Shown: positions 12,301 to 24,672, counted from the first letter of the stretch. The stretch is DNA of 64,000 nt from Phascolomyces articulosus (GCA_025677815.1 JAIXMP010000014.1:806001-870000), one strand, 5' to 3'. Made by a program: numbers and translations. The notes: a model not told the origin generated them from the sequence alone.

Positions 12301-13895
12301 AGCTGTTTCGTTCATCTTCAATAATTAGATAGTTCCTTTATAGATTATATTATACTTTTTGTTTAATGTCATTTGTAAAAAAAAATACTGTTAGCATAGT
12401 ACATAAAATACAAGACATATGGATTAATCATTCTCGGAGAAACAAGAAGCACGCGTTGGCGTGGGTTTATTTTCATTTCTTTTGAAAATGCCATAATAAA
12501 CGTTTATCACATGAGATTCAGTCAAAAGATACATACCTTGGCAAAATAACAATATTAATGACTACTTCTCGGCGTAAAGCCATAAGGAGAATTTTACAAA
12601 TGTTTCTTTTAGTTAGTATGGAATCAATAATAGTGTGACTAACCAACGACAGTAAATAATTTCTCTTTGTGGTCATCTCCATCAAAATCATAACCCATTT
12701 TGATTGTCATACATATGAATATACATAATATTTACGAATACATATTATTGTATCAACAAGTTTTTTGGTTTCTCCCTTTTGAGAGATACATTGCACCCAG
12801 TCCAAAAACTCCTCGGGCAGTGTCATGATAATGTTTTTATGACCGAACGGAAATAAGTAAATATACATGTGATTCCTGGTATATAATTGATATAATAATA
12901 TATGTTGAGTTTTTGAATAAGTTTTTGTTTTATAGCATATATGAGATTCAAACACCTTATTGACTTGTAAAAGCTCCTATAATCATTATTTATTCTTAAA
13001 ATAAATGTCCAAAGATATTGTATTCATAATGGCCTTTATTTTCAATAAAAAATAATACTTTTATCGTATAGAGACGACTACATGATGTTTTTTCTTAAAA
13101 ATAAAATCTTGGTACGTACGTACCGAGAAGATTCCTTTATTTTCAAATCATCTGTGTAAAAAAGTATAATCCAAATAACTATCGTTCTGTTATTATGTAT
13201 CTAAGCTTCAATATAAACCTTGCATGGCTGGAGAAACGGAATTCATTATAAAATGATTGTCTTCATTGAAAGATGTTTATAATGATTTATTTATTCAAGA
13301 AAAAACAGTTTGACTACTCTGCAAGTTATTCAAATTTTGTTGCGAAAAAGAAAAGTGTCAAAAATAATCCTCCACTTCAAATTCAAATTCACATCTTTAC
13401 GTGCTACGTCATAAATGTATATCAATGAGAAACAAAGTTATATATTTCATGCATATCTATATATTGATATTGATATATAAATATTAAAGGCGTGCAACTA
13501 TGAATGATGGTAGTGCATCAAGATCAATCAGAGACAGTTATAATAAAATGCACAGATGGGTGTTTAATACTTCAAAGTACATGGAATGCTTAATTCCAGT
13601 ATTAAAAATAGTAACCTCTTACATTTGGTTTATAGGTAGCAGGCTAATTAATTAGAAAGTATTGCTATTTGTTATAGCATTTAACAAAGAGTAATATATA
13701 TATAAGAGTTACAAATGATAATAAGTGATTTAAGTATTTTATTCCAACAAAATAATGAGGTTACAAATAAGGATATATAGTCTTTTAAATAATCTCTTTG
13801 TGCATGGTTCCAAGGCTTTTACTAAGGAGCCATTTGGAGCCTAACTGTATATCGAGTAGCGACTTTTAAACCCTTGCTCTTTGGTGAATTATTTT
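9305..13895. other. Gene-poor AT-rich intergenic region
   Basis: No supported gene in 4.6 kb. There are short AT microsatellites (for example 9341-9363) and many A/T runs. One minus-strand ORF at 12707-12955 has a coding-like middle part (TLPEEFLDWVQCISQKGETKK) but no recognisable domain and no clear gene context. A 14-bp perfect palindrome of GTAC units lies at 13111-13124. Confidence 0.6.
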
Positions 13896-14078
13896 TTAAA
13901 GAGGGTCAGCACGAGCAAGTTCGGCTAGGTTGATCCCTTCGGCATTACCAGAGACAGTCGTTGCAGTACCTTCTTCCTTCTGAGAAACTCCATCTTGTTG
14001 TTTGCTGAGGGGGGAACCTTCGATTAGCATTAATGTACTGAGTACCAAGAGAATTATAGCCATAAAGTTAAGTTGCAT
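13896..14078 (-). CDS. Putative small secreted peptide, 60 aa
   Basis: Single-exon ORF of 60 residues. Residues 1-6 are polar/neutral, followed by a strong hydrophobic core (MAIILLVLSTLMLI) and EG-SPLSKQQ, which suits a signal peptide cut near residue 21. The mature ~39 residues are hydrophilic, Cys-free and rich in Gly, Glu, Ala and Thr, ending in LAELARADPL. A TATA-like run lies just upstream (about 14113-14131) and AT-rich 3' sequence follows. I do not recognise the family. Similar short secreted precursors serve as signalling peptides, effectors or wall proteins, but nothing here decides between them. The ORF is isolated in a long AT-rich tract. A chance ORF is possible. Confidence 0.45.
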   Translation of the reverse strand: MQLNFMAIILLVLSTLMLIEGSPLSKQQDGVSQKEEGTATTVSGNAEGINLAELARADPL

Positions 14079-14113
14079 ATTGATAAGTTTTGAATATTTC
14101 CAGTGAAATGTAG

Positions 14114-14145
<32 letters not shown>

Positions 14146-17047
14146 CGTGTTTGGTGTTGTCCGAGTTCCTTTTATACTTTTTTTTTTTTATTTTTATATA
14201 TAATAAGAACCCATGAAAAATTACCCAGTTCATTAAATGAGACTATGTGTTATATGATACGAACATGCGCAATGAAGATCACATCGAATACGAAACAATG
14301 AATGAAAAATATTCAAAAGAGAGTATTTTGTACGGTTTTAGTATGTCTGTATGATAATATCTGTCCACACTTTTGGTCATACATGCAGGTGCCTGCGTTA
14401 TATGGTACCATCACGAAACACATGGTTAATTCTGGGAAATATGCCAAATTTTCTGCAATCTGTCGTTGAGTAGAATATTTTACATATTTATGGAACTAAA
14501 CTTTTTAAAGGTGATGTATAATAAATATGTTTTTGGTAATTACTTACTAGCAAAATTCTACGCTTTTAAAATAAATCATTTTAAATAAACTTCCCTTTTA
14601 TATATTAATTGTTATACATTTGACATTAATATATAGCTCTTTGGTGATTAGACTGGCCCAAATAACAAGAAGTTGTACAATAATATTAGCTATTTGAAAT
14701 CAAGTATAGAAAGCAATAATAAAAGCTTTTGTGTAAAATCAGAAGCAAAACATAATAGTCACTAATAATATTTATGTAATGCAGATAGACTTGATATAAC
14801 TATTATCATCCTAACGATGTATTTCTTTACAGCAGCGAAGGATTAGTAATGATGAGGCTTCTAATTTTTTTGTCCGACATAGAATTAAATTTGTTGGGTG
14901 TATATCGTGACATTTAACTGCATAAAACCGTTGACAGATGAGGCGTACTTCACAGATTAAGAAAATCCTTCCATTTTGTGCAGCTTTGGATGATAGAAAG
15001 CAGATTTCAAGTAAATAAACACTTACAGGACAAGAAAAAAGGAACTCTGCATTAAATACCTCCCACCTTCTTTACGACTTGATCTACCTCAAAAAACTTT
15101 TATGATTTGGACATACAAGAGCAAAGAACTATAAACATGATCCGGCCCTGTACACCTTTGTATAGTTATTATTCATCATAAGCAACTATTTAATAGTGTG
15201 TTAGTTAGTTTGGTTCTAATAATATACTACTTGAATCATAAATCATCTGATATCATAGCAATAAAACAATTTTGTGGTATACGGTGGATGGGCTTTTAAA
15301 CCTCGTAAACTTTATTTGTTGCAAATTTTTTAGAATCCCATAAATGGTATGGTGTCCAATATACAGAAATGCAAGTATGCAGCACACTAAATAATAATGT
15401 ATCACAAACTCCTACGTATAAACAAACATTAAGAGAGAAACATAATACTTATGCGTATTCATCGATAAATTTATTTCAAGTATTTTTAAGAGAATACTAA
15501 AAAACTCTTTTTATTTGGTACAAATTTGAATATAAAAAGTAACATAAAAACCGTGTTAATGAAAGAATTACATTTTGGATATATGTTTACATATACGACT
15601 TACCTCTTCCGAAGATTGCGCGGGAGAAGAGAAGAATAAATATGAACCAAAACACTACTCCGTTGCTTTGTTATTATGCGCAAGAAATATGCTACAACAG
15701 AAGTTTATATTACGCCTCACCGCCAACTTGGAAGTATCATGCTATAACATTATATACATATATGAGTTATATAATACGCGTAATAACATATAAAAATCAT
15801 ATCGCAACAGCGTTAGATTTACATTGATATACATAAGGATGGCTTTTTACTTTTTATGTACATGAAGTTTTGCCTTTTTTCCTTTACCATGAACTGCATA
15901 GCTGAGATCAAAGTCTGCCTTCTTGTAACTCTCCTAACCTTCCTAAATAATAAGAAATCATTTTCCTCATTTATAATATATATATCAACAGTATATGAAA
16001 AAAGAAGTATATAAAAGGATAATTTAATACAACAGCTACATACATTTCACTTTAAAAATATACGGAAAGAAAAAAACCCTAAGTTTTCATTTGTGATGAT
16101 AGAACATGTCTATTCATCCCCTTGCCTACAATCACATCAATATTATGCAGGAAGTTCATTTGTTTATACACAAATAAGCACGATGCAATTACAATATATA
16201 ATAGAGAACTAAAGCTTTTATCAGCGTAGAGTTGTCTGACATAAAAAAAAAGTAATATTTTTTTATCAGCTCTGCTTATAACTCTCAATAGAAATTCACT
16301 CCAAATTTATCTAGCCACTGAACATACAGATTTATGAAAATCTATTTAGATGTTACTCTATATAGCTTGTCGAAAAAGAAGTAGAAAAAATGTCATCTAA
16401 AGTAGTAGTTCAAAGGTTATACAAAGTGTAAAATTTTGGCCTATTGAAGATGATGAGACGCACCATATTATAAAAACAATGCTATAGATTATCATATCTC
16501 TTTTTGTAAAAGATGGACTATTATGCTTTATGTTTTTTTTACAGCTCCCATGCATGCTTGTAGGTAGCGTCATTATTATAATGTCTTATATCCAAAACCT
16601 CTTATTTTCATTAAATGACAAAAAGAAACACCGGATTTGTTAAACTTATAGACTATATAGCGTTTTATTTATTATTTTGAGGAAAAGAGCCTGCCAATTG
16701 TTCTTATTCGTGTTTTTCGTTGCATCCACTTTGATGGGTTAATACATTTCATACGATCTTCAACTTTATACTAAAACCTAAAAGAACGTAATATTTACCT
16801 CTCATACTGTTGTACTATATTTTTCGGTAGTATAGTAAGAAGATATCATGCATGTATACAGATGGTGATGTACTCATCCCTGTTTTTTCTAAATGTTTTT
16901 ATTTGCCGAGATAAGGGGAAAATAAAGAAGAAAAGCAAAAACATACGCATAGAAATAAATCATGGTTAAAGGAAAGTGGAGTTCAAAAAAGAAACATAAA
17001 TATAAAGCCAGATACAAATCTCACATACATTTTGCTCAAATACAATT
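14079..17047. other. Intergenic region, nothing recognised
   Basis: About 3 kb of AT-rich sequence. A TA/TG microsatellite lies at 14113-14145. The open frames (for example near 15575-15827 and 16079-16288) are short, lack domains and look random. No RNA gene was seen. Confidence 0.55.
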
Positions 17048-17236
17048 ATGCGCTATTCGACTTCAATTGCTCTCCTCTGTACTCTTTTAGGTCTTGTTTC
17101 TGCCAGTGTTATTACAGTGGAAGATAAGCAGCAACATCGCCGGGAGCAAGGACAAGAGCTTTCCTCTGTTGAAAAGGTTTTATCTCAACGTGATTGTATA
17201 CCAGGAGAATTTGGACCGATATGTGTCGCACAATAA
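17048..17236 (+). CDS. Putative small secreted peptide, 62 aa, two Cys
   Basis: Single-exon ORF of 62 residues. A signal peptide is evident: MRYSTSIALLCTLLGLVSAS with a likely cut after SAS. The mature part starts TVEDKQQHRREQGQE, includes an RR dibasic site that a Kex2-type protease could cut, and ends RDCIPGEFGPICVAQ with two Cys nine residues apart, which could form a loop. A TATA-like ATAAATATAAAG (about 16994-17005) lies ~45 bp upstream. An AATAAATAAA run about 200 bp downstream (near 17442) could be a polyadenylation signal. The family was not recognised. The C-terminal CVAQ resembles a CaaX box, but a signal peptide and a CaaX box rarely occur together. Confidence 0.55.
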   Translation: MRYSTSIALLCTLLGLVSASVITVEDKQQHRREQGQELSSVEKVLSQRDCIPGEFGPICVAQ

Positions 17237-18333
17237 AGACAAGTGGATAAAACTTTGGTTGTTCATGCGTATATTTAGTAATAAAATAATACGTACTACC
17301 CCCCACACTATGGTAACCTTTCCATCTTCTCTTTCATTTTTATTAAAGCACTTTGTTTATTATTGTACGTAACATCTATCGACAGTGTTATAACTATTAT
17401 GTTGCATGTATCTGTTATTACACCTTCTTTTATTTATCTTAATAAATAAATCGTTTGTTCTTTTGTAATCTCTGTTTCTTATCTTATTATATATCTCAAA
17501 GTTATCTTCATGAACGATATATCGTATCTGTATGAGCAAACTATATTGTATGATTGAAAAAATAAAGGAATGCTATAGTAAAATTGGCATAAAAATATTG
17601 TACACATAAATATTGAGAATATGAGAATCATACATTTTGTCCGTGACGAAGACATCCTATGTATACTTAGTAAAAAGATAGCTTGTTATTATATTACGGG
17701 AGTAAAAAAGAAGAACAAACTGTTCCACACACATCTCCAGTAAAAAATAAAATTGGGTTGAAGATAACAACTCTTTATGGATAATGAGTTTTCATCCATG
17801 CTAATATACATAATAGTGGTTGAGGCCATTAGAAGTTCAAATAGCAATATCTTTTATCTCTTGAAATAATATATTTTTATTAAATGTTCTTTACAAACAG
17901 TGGAAGTAATGAAAAATAAGATGATTGTCTGGAATTTATTTACTTATAGTGTAAATATTGTTAATGACGTTTTTATTATTGGATAGTGGTTTTGATGAAA
18001 AGATATATAAAGAAGACAGCTTGTTATATATATCGAAAAACGGTTGCTCGTCGCTAACTTTGCGCATAGAGGATTCGAGATCGGCAGGATATTGACATTA
18101 GAGGAGGCTTTGATGACCATGTAATATGAAGCTAGTCGCCGTGGTTGGCAGTTGTTCAAATAAAATCATATAACAGTAGTGGAAACGTGATGAAGTAGAT
18201 AGACATAACATAAGACGGGAATAATTGGGCTTTAAGATATACTATATCAACATATTAAACGTGACCAAGATAAGTCTTCTTCAACAATTTCGCTCTTACC
18301 ATCATAATATTCCACTATTAAAACATACTGTAC
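17237..18333. other. Intergenic region
   Basis: AT-rich, with the likely 3' UTR and poly(A) signal of the small secreted peptide gene at its start. No other gene or RNA was recognised. Confidence 0.55.
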
Positions 18334-18562
18334 CATCACTGTTGCGTTGTTGTTTTTTCTTCTTGGTAATAAAAAATGACCATATCGTCATATAGGGCGC
18401 TGTTGTTGTTTTTTTCTTGGTGATGTAATTGGCCATTATCGAATGTTGTTACTTTTTCTTGTTAATAAAAATGTATATCACCACAGTGTCGTTGTTTCGT
18501 TCTTGATAATAGATATGACCATCGTCTTAGTGTTGTTGTTCTCTTGCTAGTTTTGAAAAATG
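18334..18562 (+). repeat. Degenerate minisatellite, five ~46-bp units
   Basis: Units begin near 18334, 18381, 18433, 18481 and 18519 with a CCATC/CCATA-type start. Each continues into GTTGTTGTT, then TTTTCTTG and GATAATA or TAATAAA. Unit lengths are 38-52 bp and units are clearly diverged. No coding potential was seen. A long AT dinucleotide run follows at about 18588-18620. Confidence 0.7.
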
Positions 18563-18586
18563 TACACAGAGAGATCAAAATCTACA

Positions 18587-18624
<38 letters not shown>

Positions 18625-18649
18625 AGAATAGTTAAATCATCACATCATC

Positions 18650-19320
18650 AACCCTATTGACACACACAACCCAATAATATCCCAAATCAATCGCAAACAT
18701 TCCGCATGGAATGCTGTTTCAAAGTGCAAAAGCCACTAGACGCCATGGTCCCCCAGCTATGGCAGAACTTGCAAAAGAACCCATAGAGATGCCCCTCATG
18801 ATCATCCACAAGAAAGACCCTCTCACGAATGGAGAAAGTTCTCTTCTTGTGAATACCAAGATATAAATCGGTTAAGTCGTCAGTGGCTATGCTATCATCG
18901 ACACGAGCTTGTGTATCGAATCGTCCGTTTTTTCTTAGAACTCAATCGAACCGGCACTATTTCTAATGATACATTTTATTATGCGCCCTATTAGAACCAA
19001 AATCTCTTTTTACTTGTTCATTTTAATCCATGTTCACCCCACTTATCCCCACTTACCCAACTCAATCCAACTCAATCGAAAACGTCATGAATGTCCTTTA
19101 CCACACACAGTGACTCGTCTCCAATGGGAAGAAGCAGGTCATACAATCCGTCGAAAGACAAATAGAAAATCACTACCCAGCCATTTAGAGACAGTTAACC
19201 TCAATGGAATAATGAGAAAAAATAACCTCTACGCACGAGAGATTATTTCCCGCATTGAAACTGAATTTACTTCAGTTCCAATACGAGCCACTAGTCACGT
19301 AGTAAAGACCAACTGTTGAA
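18650..19320 (+). pseudogene. Coding-like relic of unknown family
   Basis: This block is less AT-rich than its surroundings and keeps long open stretches in different plus frames, as expected of a frameshifted gene. One frame has PHGMLFQSAKATRRHGPPAM. Another has RQWLCYHRHELVYRIVRFFL. The third (18966-19319) has TRLQWEEAGHTIRRKTNRK and NNLYAREIISRIETEFTS. No domain was recognised. It could be a decayed transposase or host gene, or an unannotated intron-rich gene. Confidence 0.35.
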
Positions 19321-21210
19321 AATAATGAACGGGTCAGGTAGATCGCGTTGTGTCATGTTGCTTAATAAAAGAATATAAAGAGATCGGTCAGTTGAAAATT
19401 CAAGTTTATATGCACATTTAAAAAAGTTGTTGCTTGCTGTTGGCAATAATAATTGCACCTAAAAAGGAGCTGTTAATTACTAAGACGCGTTCTTTTTTTT
19501 AATTGGTAGTTTGGTTGTTTTTTTTGCGAATTCCTTAACTTTCTTTTCTGTTGATTTGGAAATAAGGTGCAAAAGATTGAACATGTTCCATTCTATAAAT
19601 AATAAAACGTTTTAGTACAAACTAGAATGGTGCAGTCTGTTTTTTTTTTTTTTTCATTTTACCTGAAGATTTTGGGGAGGATACAAAGGGAAGAGCCGTG
19701 TTTTTTTTATGAGCGTGCGCCGCAGTTATTTTTTAATGCGCACCTTGATTCATCAACCTATGATTTCAATTGCACTAGGATATTCCATTCTGCAATAGAA
19801 AACCAAGACGTACATAACAACCTTTTTTTTTTGAAATAAGATACCAACGATCCCCACCAACAATAGTATATACCAAGAAGAGCTTGTCGGAAAAAAAAAG
19901 ATAAAGCTTTGAAACTCGATAGTATGTGTACTAATAATCCACTCTGAAAACCGAAAGATCATAAAACTGGTCGAAAAATTAGATTTACAACAACACGCAT
20001 TTCAGCATAATAATAGATAGTCAAGTTTCAAATTTACGATTCACTTTGATTAGCATTTGGGAAGAAATTACACGTTTTATTTCTACTATGATTAATTAAG
20101 GAAAAGACCTCGTTTATTTACATTGATTAAAGAACCAAATTGTTAGCAACAAACACAACGATATAACCATATAATATCATCCAATGCTTATCCAAATAAC
20201 TTTTGACTATAGTGGTTAATGTATAGATATGTTTCTCATGTAGCAGACTATGTATTTTATGTGTTATGGGCTAGTTTTTATTGTATTGTTGTTATTACAA
20301 TAGGAAATGATATGGAGTGTTGTTAACAACTAAGTGGTGACCAAGCGTTTGATACTGTAGTTCATCTATGATCCATTTCTATATTTTATGTAAAACATAA
20401 ATACATTTAATAATTCCCATTTTTTTTATTTGCTTTGTCTTCTTTAGTGATTGTACTTTATTTTTTTAAAAAGGATTTTCTTGAGGCAATTGGATCGTTA
20501 TTTAATGTGTTATACATTTTTAAGTACGGTGATATCACTGCCATAATAATATGAAATTCAATAGCTTTCAGTAAGAAAAAAAAAACAATACAAATATGGT
20601 CATTTTCTATCATATACCTTTTTTGAATTTTCGTTCATGTTGTTGATACATGATTGTTCTTTTTTTTGTTGTTGGATTGATTATATATTTATAGATATCA
20701 ATGTCATAATATAAAACTGAATACTTGTCAGTAATAATATGACATAGTCATCTATAGTTGTATAACTACTTTTTTTTTTGGATTTTGCTCGAGTGTATGA
20801 CATTTCGTGATGTTGATCCATGTGTTTTTTTTTCGTTTTGGTTTGTATGCTTTTTTATCTGTCAAATTCACACATTCTGTTTAGTTGGTTTTTTCAAATG
20901 GATCCCTTTTCACCACCATGGAAAAAAAATTCAAAAAGAACTTACTGAGTGTCTTGAAAATGGATTTGTACATAGAATAAAAGTACAATGATAGGTTTCC
21001 CAGAGTAACAATACTTGGTCGATCCACTTGCAATTGCTCCTATATATAATTTTATATCTTAAAGTTATTATAAATTCAGTGTATCATCTGCTTACATATT
21101 TCATATATAAGATATACTTGGACTGGATGTTTAATCCAACCTGATACGTACCCTTGTAGTATTTTGATTTTTATCGGTTCTTGATAGATTAATCAAATAT
21201 GATGTCTTTG
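19321..21210. other. Intergenic region, nothing recognised
   Basis: AT-rich non-coding sequence. The open frames are Phe/Leu-rich low complexity (for example 20758-20991). No repeats of note were seen. Confidence 0.5.
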
Positions 21211-24100
21211 TACTTGACCATTGTAAACTCCCCCCAAGTTTACAATGCTATCCTGTATATATATGGAATTATAGTACGTGTTATATATATGTTATGGAAA
21301 CCTTCATGTTTACACCACTGCTCTTCTCCAATAAAAGAAATACCTTTGTGTCCATCCACGTAATATTATATAAAAAGTACATGTTCTTTTTTTTTTTGAT
21401 ATATTAAGATTTGTTCATCTCCAATCCAAATATAAAGTTTCTTCCATCTTTGATTTTTGATGTTGATTGTCGTTGCTTTTAATATTGATGTTATTTTTAA
21501 AAGATGACGGTCACCCCGTTATCGCCGTATTGTCGTTCCCCCCAATAAAACGACCATGTTGCTTCCTTGAAAAAATACCTGATCCCCAAAAATATAACTG
21601 TTCTTGTGAATTTCCACCAATGGCATCGAAGAATCCCCCTGCTTCAAGTTAATAATGTTTCGTGATGGTTTTGTTGCTCCCCATATATGATATGTATTTG
21701 CTCCTCCTTCTCCAATGCTTCTGCCCCAAATATAATGATTTATATGACTCCATGCTGCAATACATTCATATATATTTTGCCATGACAGCTGATTGCAATA
21801 AATGTGCATTTGATTTAATTCTTAGTGTTAAATGATGATCGTATAATATATAGATTGATATATTGTGTTTTGATGGTTGCGGTGTTTGCTTTTGTATTTT
21901 TGTTGAATAATGTAGTATAGTAAATGGTATATTTCAAAGTTTGTTTTGATAAGATAATTTGGTGTTCATATAGTTCTTTTTTGTTGTATTATCAGTTGAT
22001 GTTCCAAATGTAAGTGTATAATGTTGGATTACAACGTATGTGTATGATGTGTGTTTGAAAATTGTTGTTTTCAAGTAGTAATAATGGTGTTTTTTTTGGC
22101 TTGTTTTAACGATAATTCTGCTCCCGTATTTGTAATTTGTGGATTGAATATAGTTTGTTGGTTGGATGTATTAGATAATTTGATGTTGTCGTTGTTTCAG
22201 AAAGATGATGGCGTTTCCAATGCGTGTGTTCATTTCTCTCGAAAAAGATGTGATAGATTAATTGGCTCCGTTTTTAGTGTATTTTGCTGCCCCCACAATA
22301 AAATAGTGCTTCTCACTCTTTGGTTGTTGTCATGACGACTATGATGAAAAAGATGAATATGATGATGATGCTAATGCTGCTGTGTTGAATATCCCATTCA
22401 TTTGACCATTTTACCGCTGCTTCCAATAACACATAAGATGTATTTGTTTCATTGTTGCATTTTTCTACTTTCAATATAGTAAGGATGACTCCTGTTTTAA
22501 TGTTTGTTGTTGTAAGTAAAAACGTGTGGATTTGTAAAATGGATTGTTGGTTCCAGAAATAATGGTATGTAGATTGTTTGTTTGCTGTTTTTCGATAAGA
22601 TGATGAGTATGGTGTATAGTAGTTCTTGACCCCCCCAAAATAAGTTGAAAACCTTTCGCGTAGTTGAGTGTTTTTGTATGTATTCAAAATGATAAGATCC
22701 CCTCTCTTTGTTCCTTGACTACGACGAAGATGTTAATGACCATGCTGCTCAATCCAAGATAGTATGCTTCCACTTCCTTTTGTACCGATTGGACTACTGC
22801 TTCCAAAAATACAATGTATTTGTATCATTGAGATATTCGGTGCTTGGTTGATTAGATAAAAGGTTTTGTTGTTTTTTTTTTGTATGGATGTTGTTGATTT
22901 GACATTCATATTGGTTTATAAATACAATCATGTTCATTCGGCATGTTATTGTTCCCCCCAGACTAATTGTTGTATTTCCCCGTTGGTTGATATGAAGACG
23001 ACAACGTTTTGTTGACAACGGCGACTCTGACAATGATGGTGGTTTATTGATAATAATAACTTGTTGAAGAAGACGATTCATTGAAGATGGTGATGATGTA
23101 CAGTGCATATTGCGCTTTTTTTGATCCCCATGATTGCATATGCCTTGTTTGATTTTGATTAACAATGTTCGTGTTGATCCATATTCCATAATATATTCCC
23201 ATTTGCGACCATGATAACGACGATGGTAATAGTGGTTACAGTGTAAAAATTCTGCTGTTTTAAATATATTTCGTAAAGCCATCACCGTTTGCTTGGGTGC
23301 ACTGGATCTGAAAGTAATACAATTTGGCTGTTGATGTATATATTTGTTTCTTGGAGTACTTGTTTTCCAAAAAAAAATAGTTCGATGTGTATTGAATGAA
23401 TCGTTGTTTTTTTCTTGATAAAAATATAGTGTTGAAAGTATGTTTTTGGTTTGTATTTTGTTTGCTGGGTAGATATATCGCTTTTTTAGATTTGAAATGT
23501 TTGTTCCTGCTTCAATTGTACTCTTGAGTGTGGGTTGTTGATAAAGAAGATAGAGTAGTAGTTGTACTAGTTGATGATGAAGAAGAAGATGATGGAACAA
23601 CCGCTGAAATAGTTGAAAACGAAGAAGACAAAATAGTTGCTGTAATAATTATTGACGAAGATGAAATAATTGCTGCCATATTCGTGGATGATGAAGAGAA
23701 AATAGCTACTGCAAAGGTTGTTAATAAAGAAAGAGGCGAAATAGTAGTTGTAATAGTTGTCGATGATAACGAAGAATAAAAATTAAAAAGTAGACGACGA
23801 TGATGCTGCTATTGCCATTAATAAAATATAGCCACTACTACGATGACCGCTTTGTTTCCATAGTTCCATTATTTACAGCAGATGTGCCTTTTGAGTTTTT
23901 GATTGTTTTGACACGTCGACTGTTCCCAATAGAAATAGTTTGAATTTGGTTGGTAACTTGGTGAGTTGTTTTGTTGTTTCCACACCATTCCTCTGCTGTT
24001 GATCCCGAAGATGAATTAAATGACGGATCGCGTTATTTATAAGTTTTGCCGTATTTTCCAAGAACGTATAAATGGTTTGTCATGGATTACAAAAGAGATG
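21210..24100 (-). pseudogene. T/G-skewed tract with decayed short-repeat ORFs
   Basis: The plus strand is strongly T+G rich over almost 3 kb, so the minus strand reads A/C-rich. Minus-strand frames contain recurring short blocks such as HINHYIWGRS, ANTYHIWGAT, KNSYIFGDQ, NMVVLLGGTT, STYFGGVKN and TNTLYFWKQ, which look like copies of one Asn-x-Tyr-Ile-x-Gly-Gly motif. At DNA level the same blocks appear as C-runs followed by AATAAA or AAATATAA. Frames are broken by many stops. A decayed repeat-protein gene (kelch-like or other beta-repeat) is possible, but the family is not proved. An 11-bp inverted repeat sits at 21219-21247. Confidence 0.3.
21219..21247. repeat. Perfect 11-bp inverted repeat with C-run loop
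   Basis: CATTGTAAACT (21219-21229) and AGTTTACAATG (21237-21247) are perfect reverse complements around a 7-nt CCCCCCA loop. The sequence could fold as a hairpin or bind a dimeric protein. Confidence 0.6.
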
Positions 24101-24552
24101 CTCGATCATTGCCATTATGAATGTGGTTTTTGTGTTGCAATTTGACAATGTTCGTAATCGTAGGAATGTCGTGTTTGGAATATTGATACCAATAAACTTG
24201 TGTGCGCGCTTGTGTTGTTTAGTAACTGATCCGGAATGGTTTTTGATGTCACCTTTTTCCTTTTTTCGTTTGGTGCAGGTAAAAAGAAGATGCATATCCC
24301 GAATTCTTGTTTGTTTGTTTGTTTTGTCCATCTTGGTTTGCTTTTGTTTTTTTTTTTTTTTTAGAAGTAAATAAAGCAGATATTTGTTGGGTGCAAACAA
24401 AATCTTGATTCAAATAGAGTGTGAGTGTAACATAATTGATTCATTCATTGATAGGAGGCGATGACGACGGCCAGAAATGATCAAGTCAAGGACGGGATTC
24501 TTTGTCCAACAATATGGGTAAGACTAGACAAGATATCCTGTCATCTGGAGGA

Positions 24553-24672
24553 TGAGTTGTTACACACTCGGCGGAACCCAAAGGCCAACGATGATGATGA
24601 AGCCAAAGGTGGAAAGTCTTGAAACCGCCAGTGTTGCCACAACGACAAGGACAACTGAGTTGTTACACACTC
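24553..24672 (+). repeat. 17-bp direct repeat, 103-bp period
   Basis: TGAGTTGTTACACACTC occurs at 24553-24569 and again at 24656-24672. The segment between is GC-richer than its surroundings. Directly after it, at about 24700-24718, is a perfect 8-bp stem: TGTGGCGT, AAC, ACGCCACA. It may mark the edge of a small mobile element adjoining the inverted repeat that follows. Confidence 0.5.

Noticed and set aside
10600..13000. tRNA or small RNA genes in the gene-poor region
   Set aside because: No A/B-box pairs or cloverleaf were found on reading both strands.
17225..17236. Farnesylated a-factor-like pheromone (C-terminal CVAQ)
   Set aside because: Lipid-modified fungal pheromone precursors lack signal peptides, whereas this ORF has a strong one. 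Kept only as a note.
22794..23600. 268-aa minus-strand ORF as a real gene
   Set aside because: Composition is biased (Asn, Thr, His, Ile), with no domain, and it sits inside the decayed skewed tract. Treated as relic.
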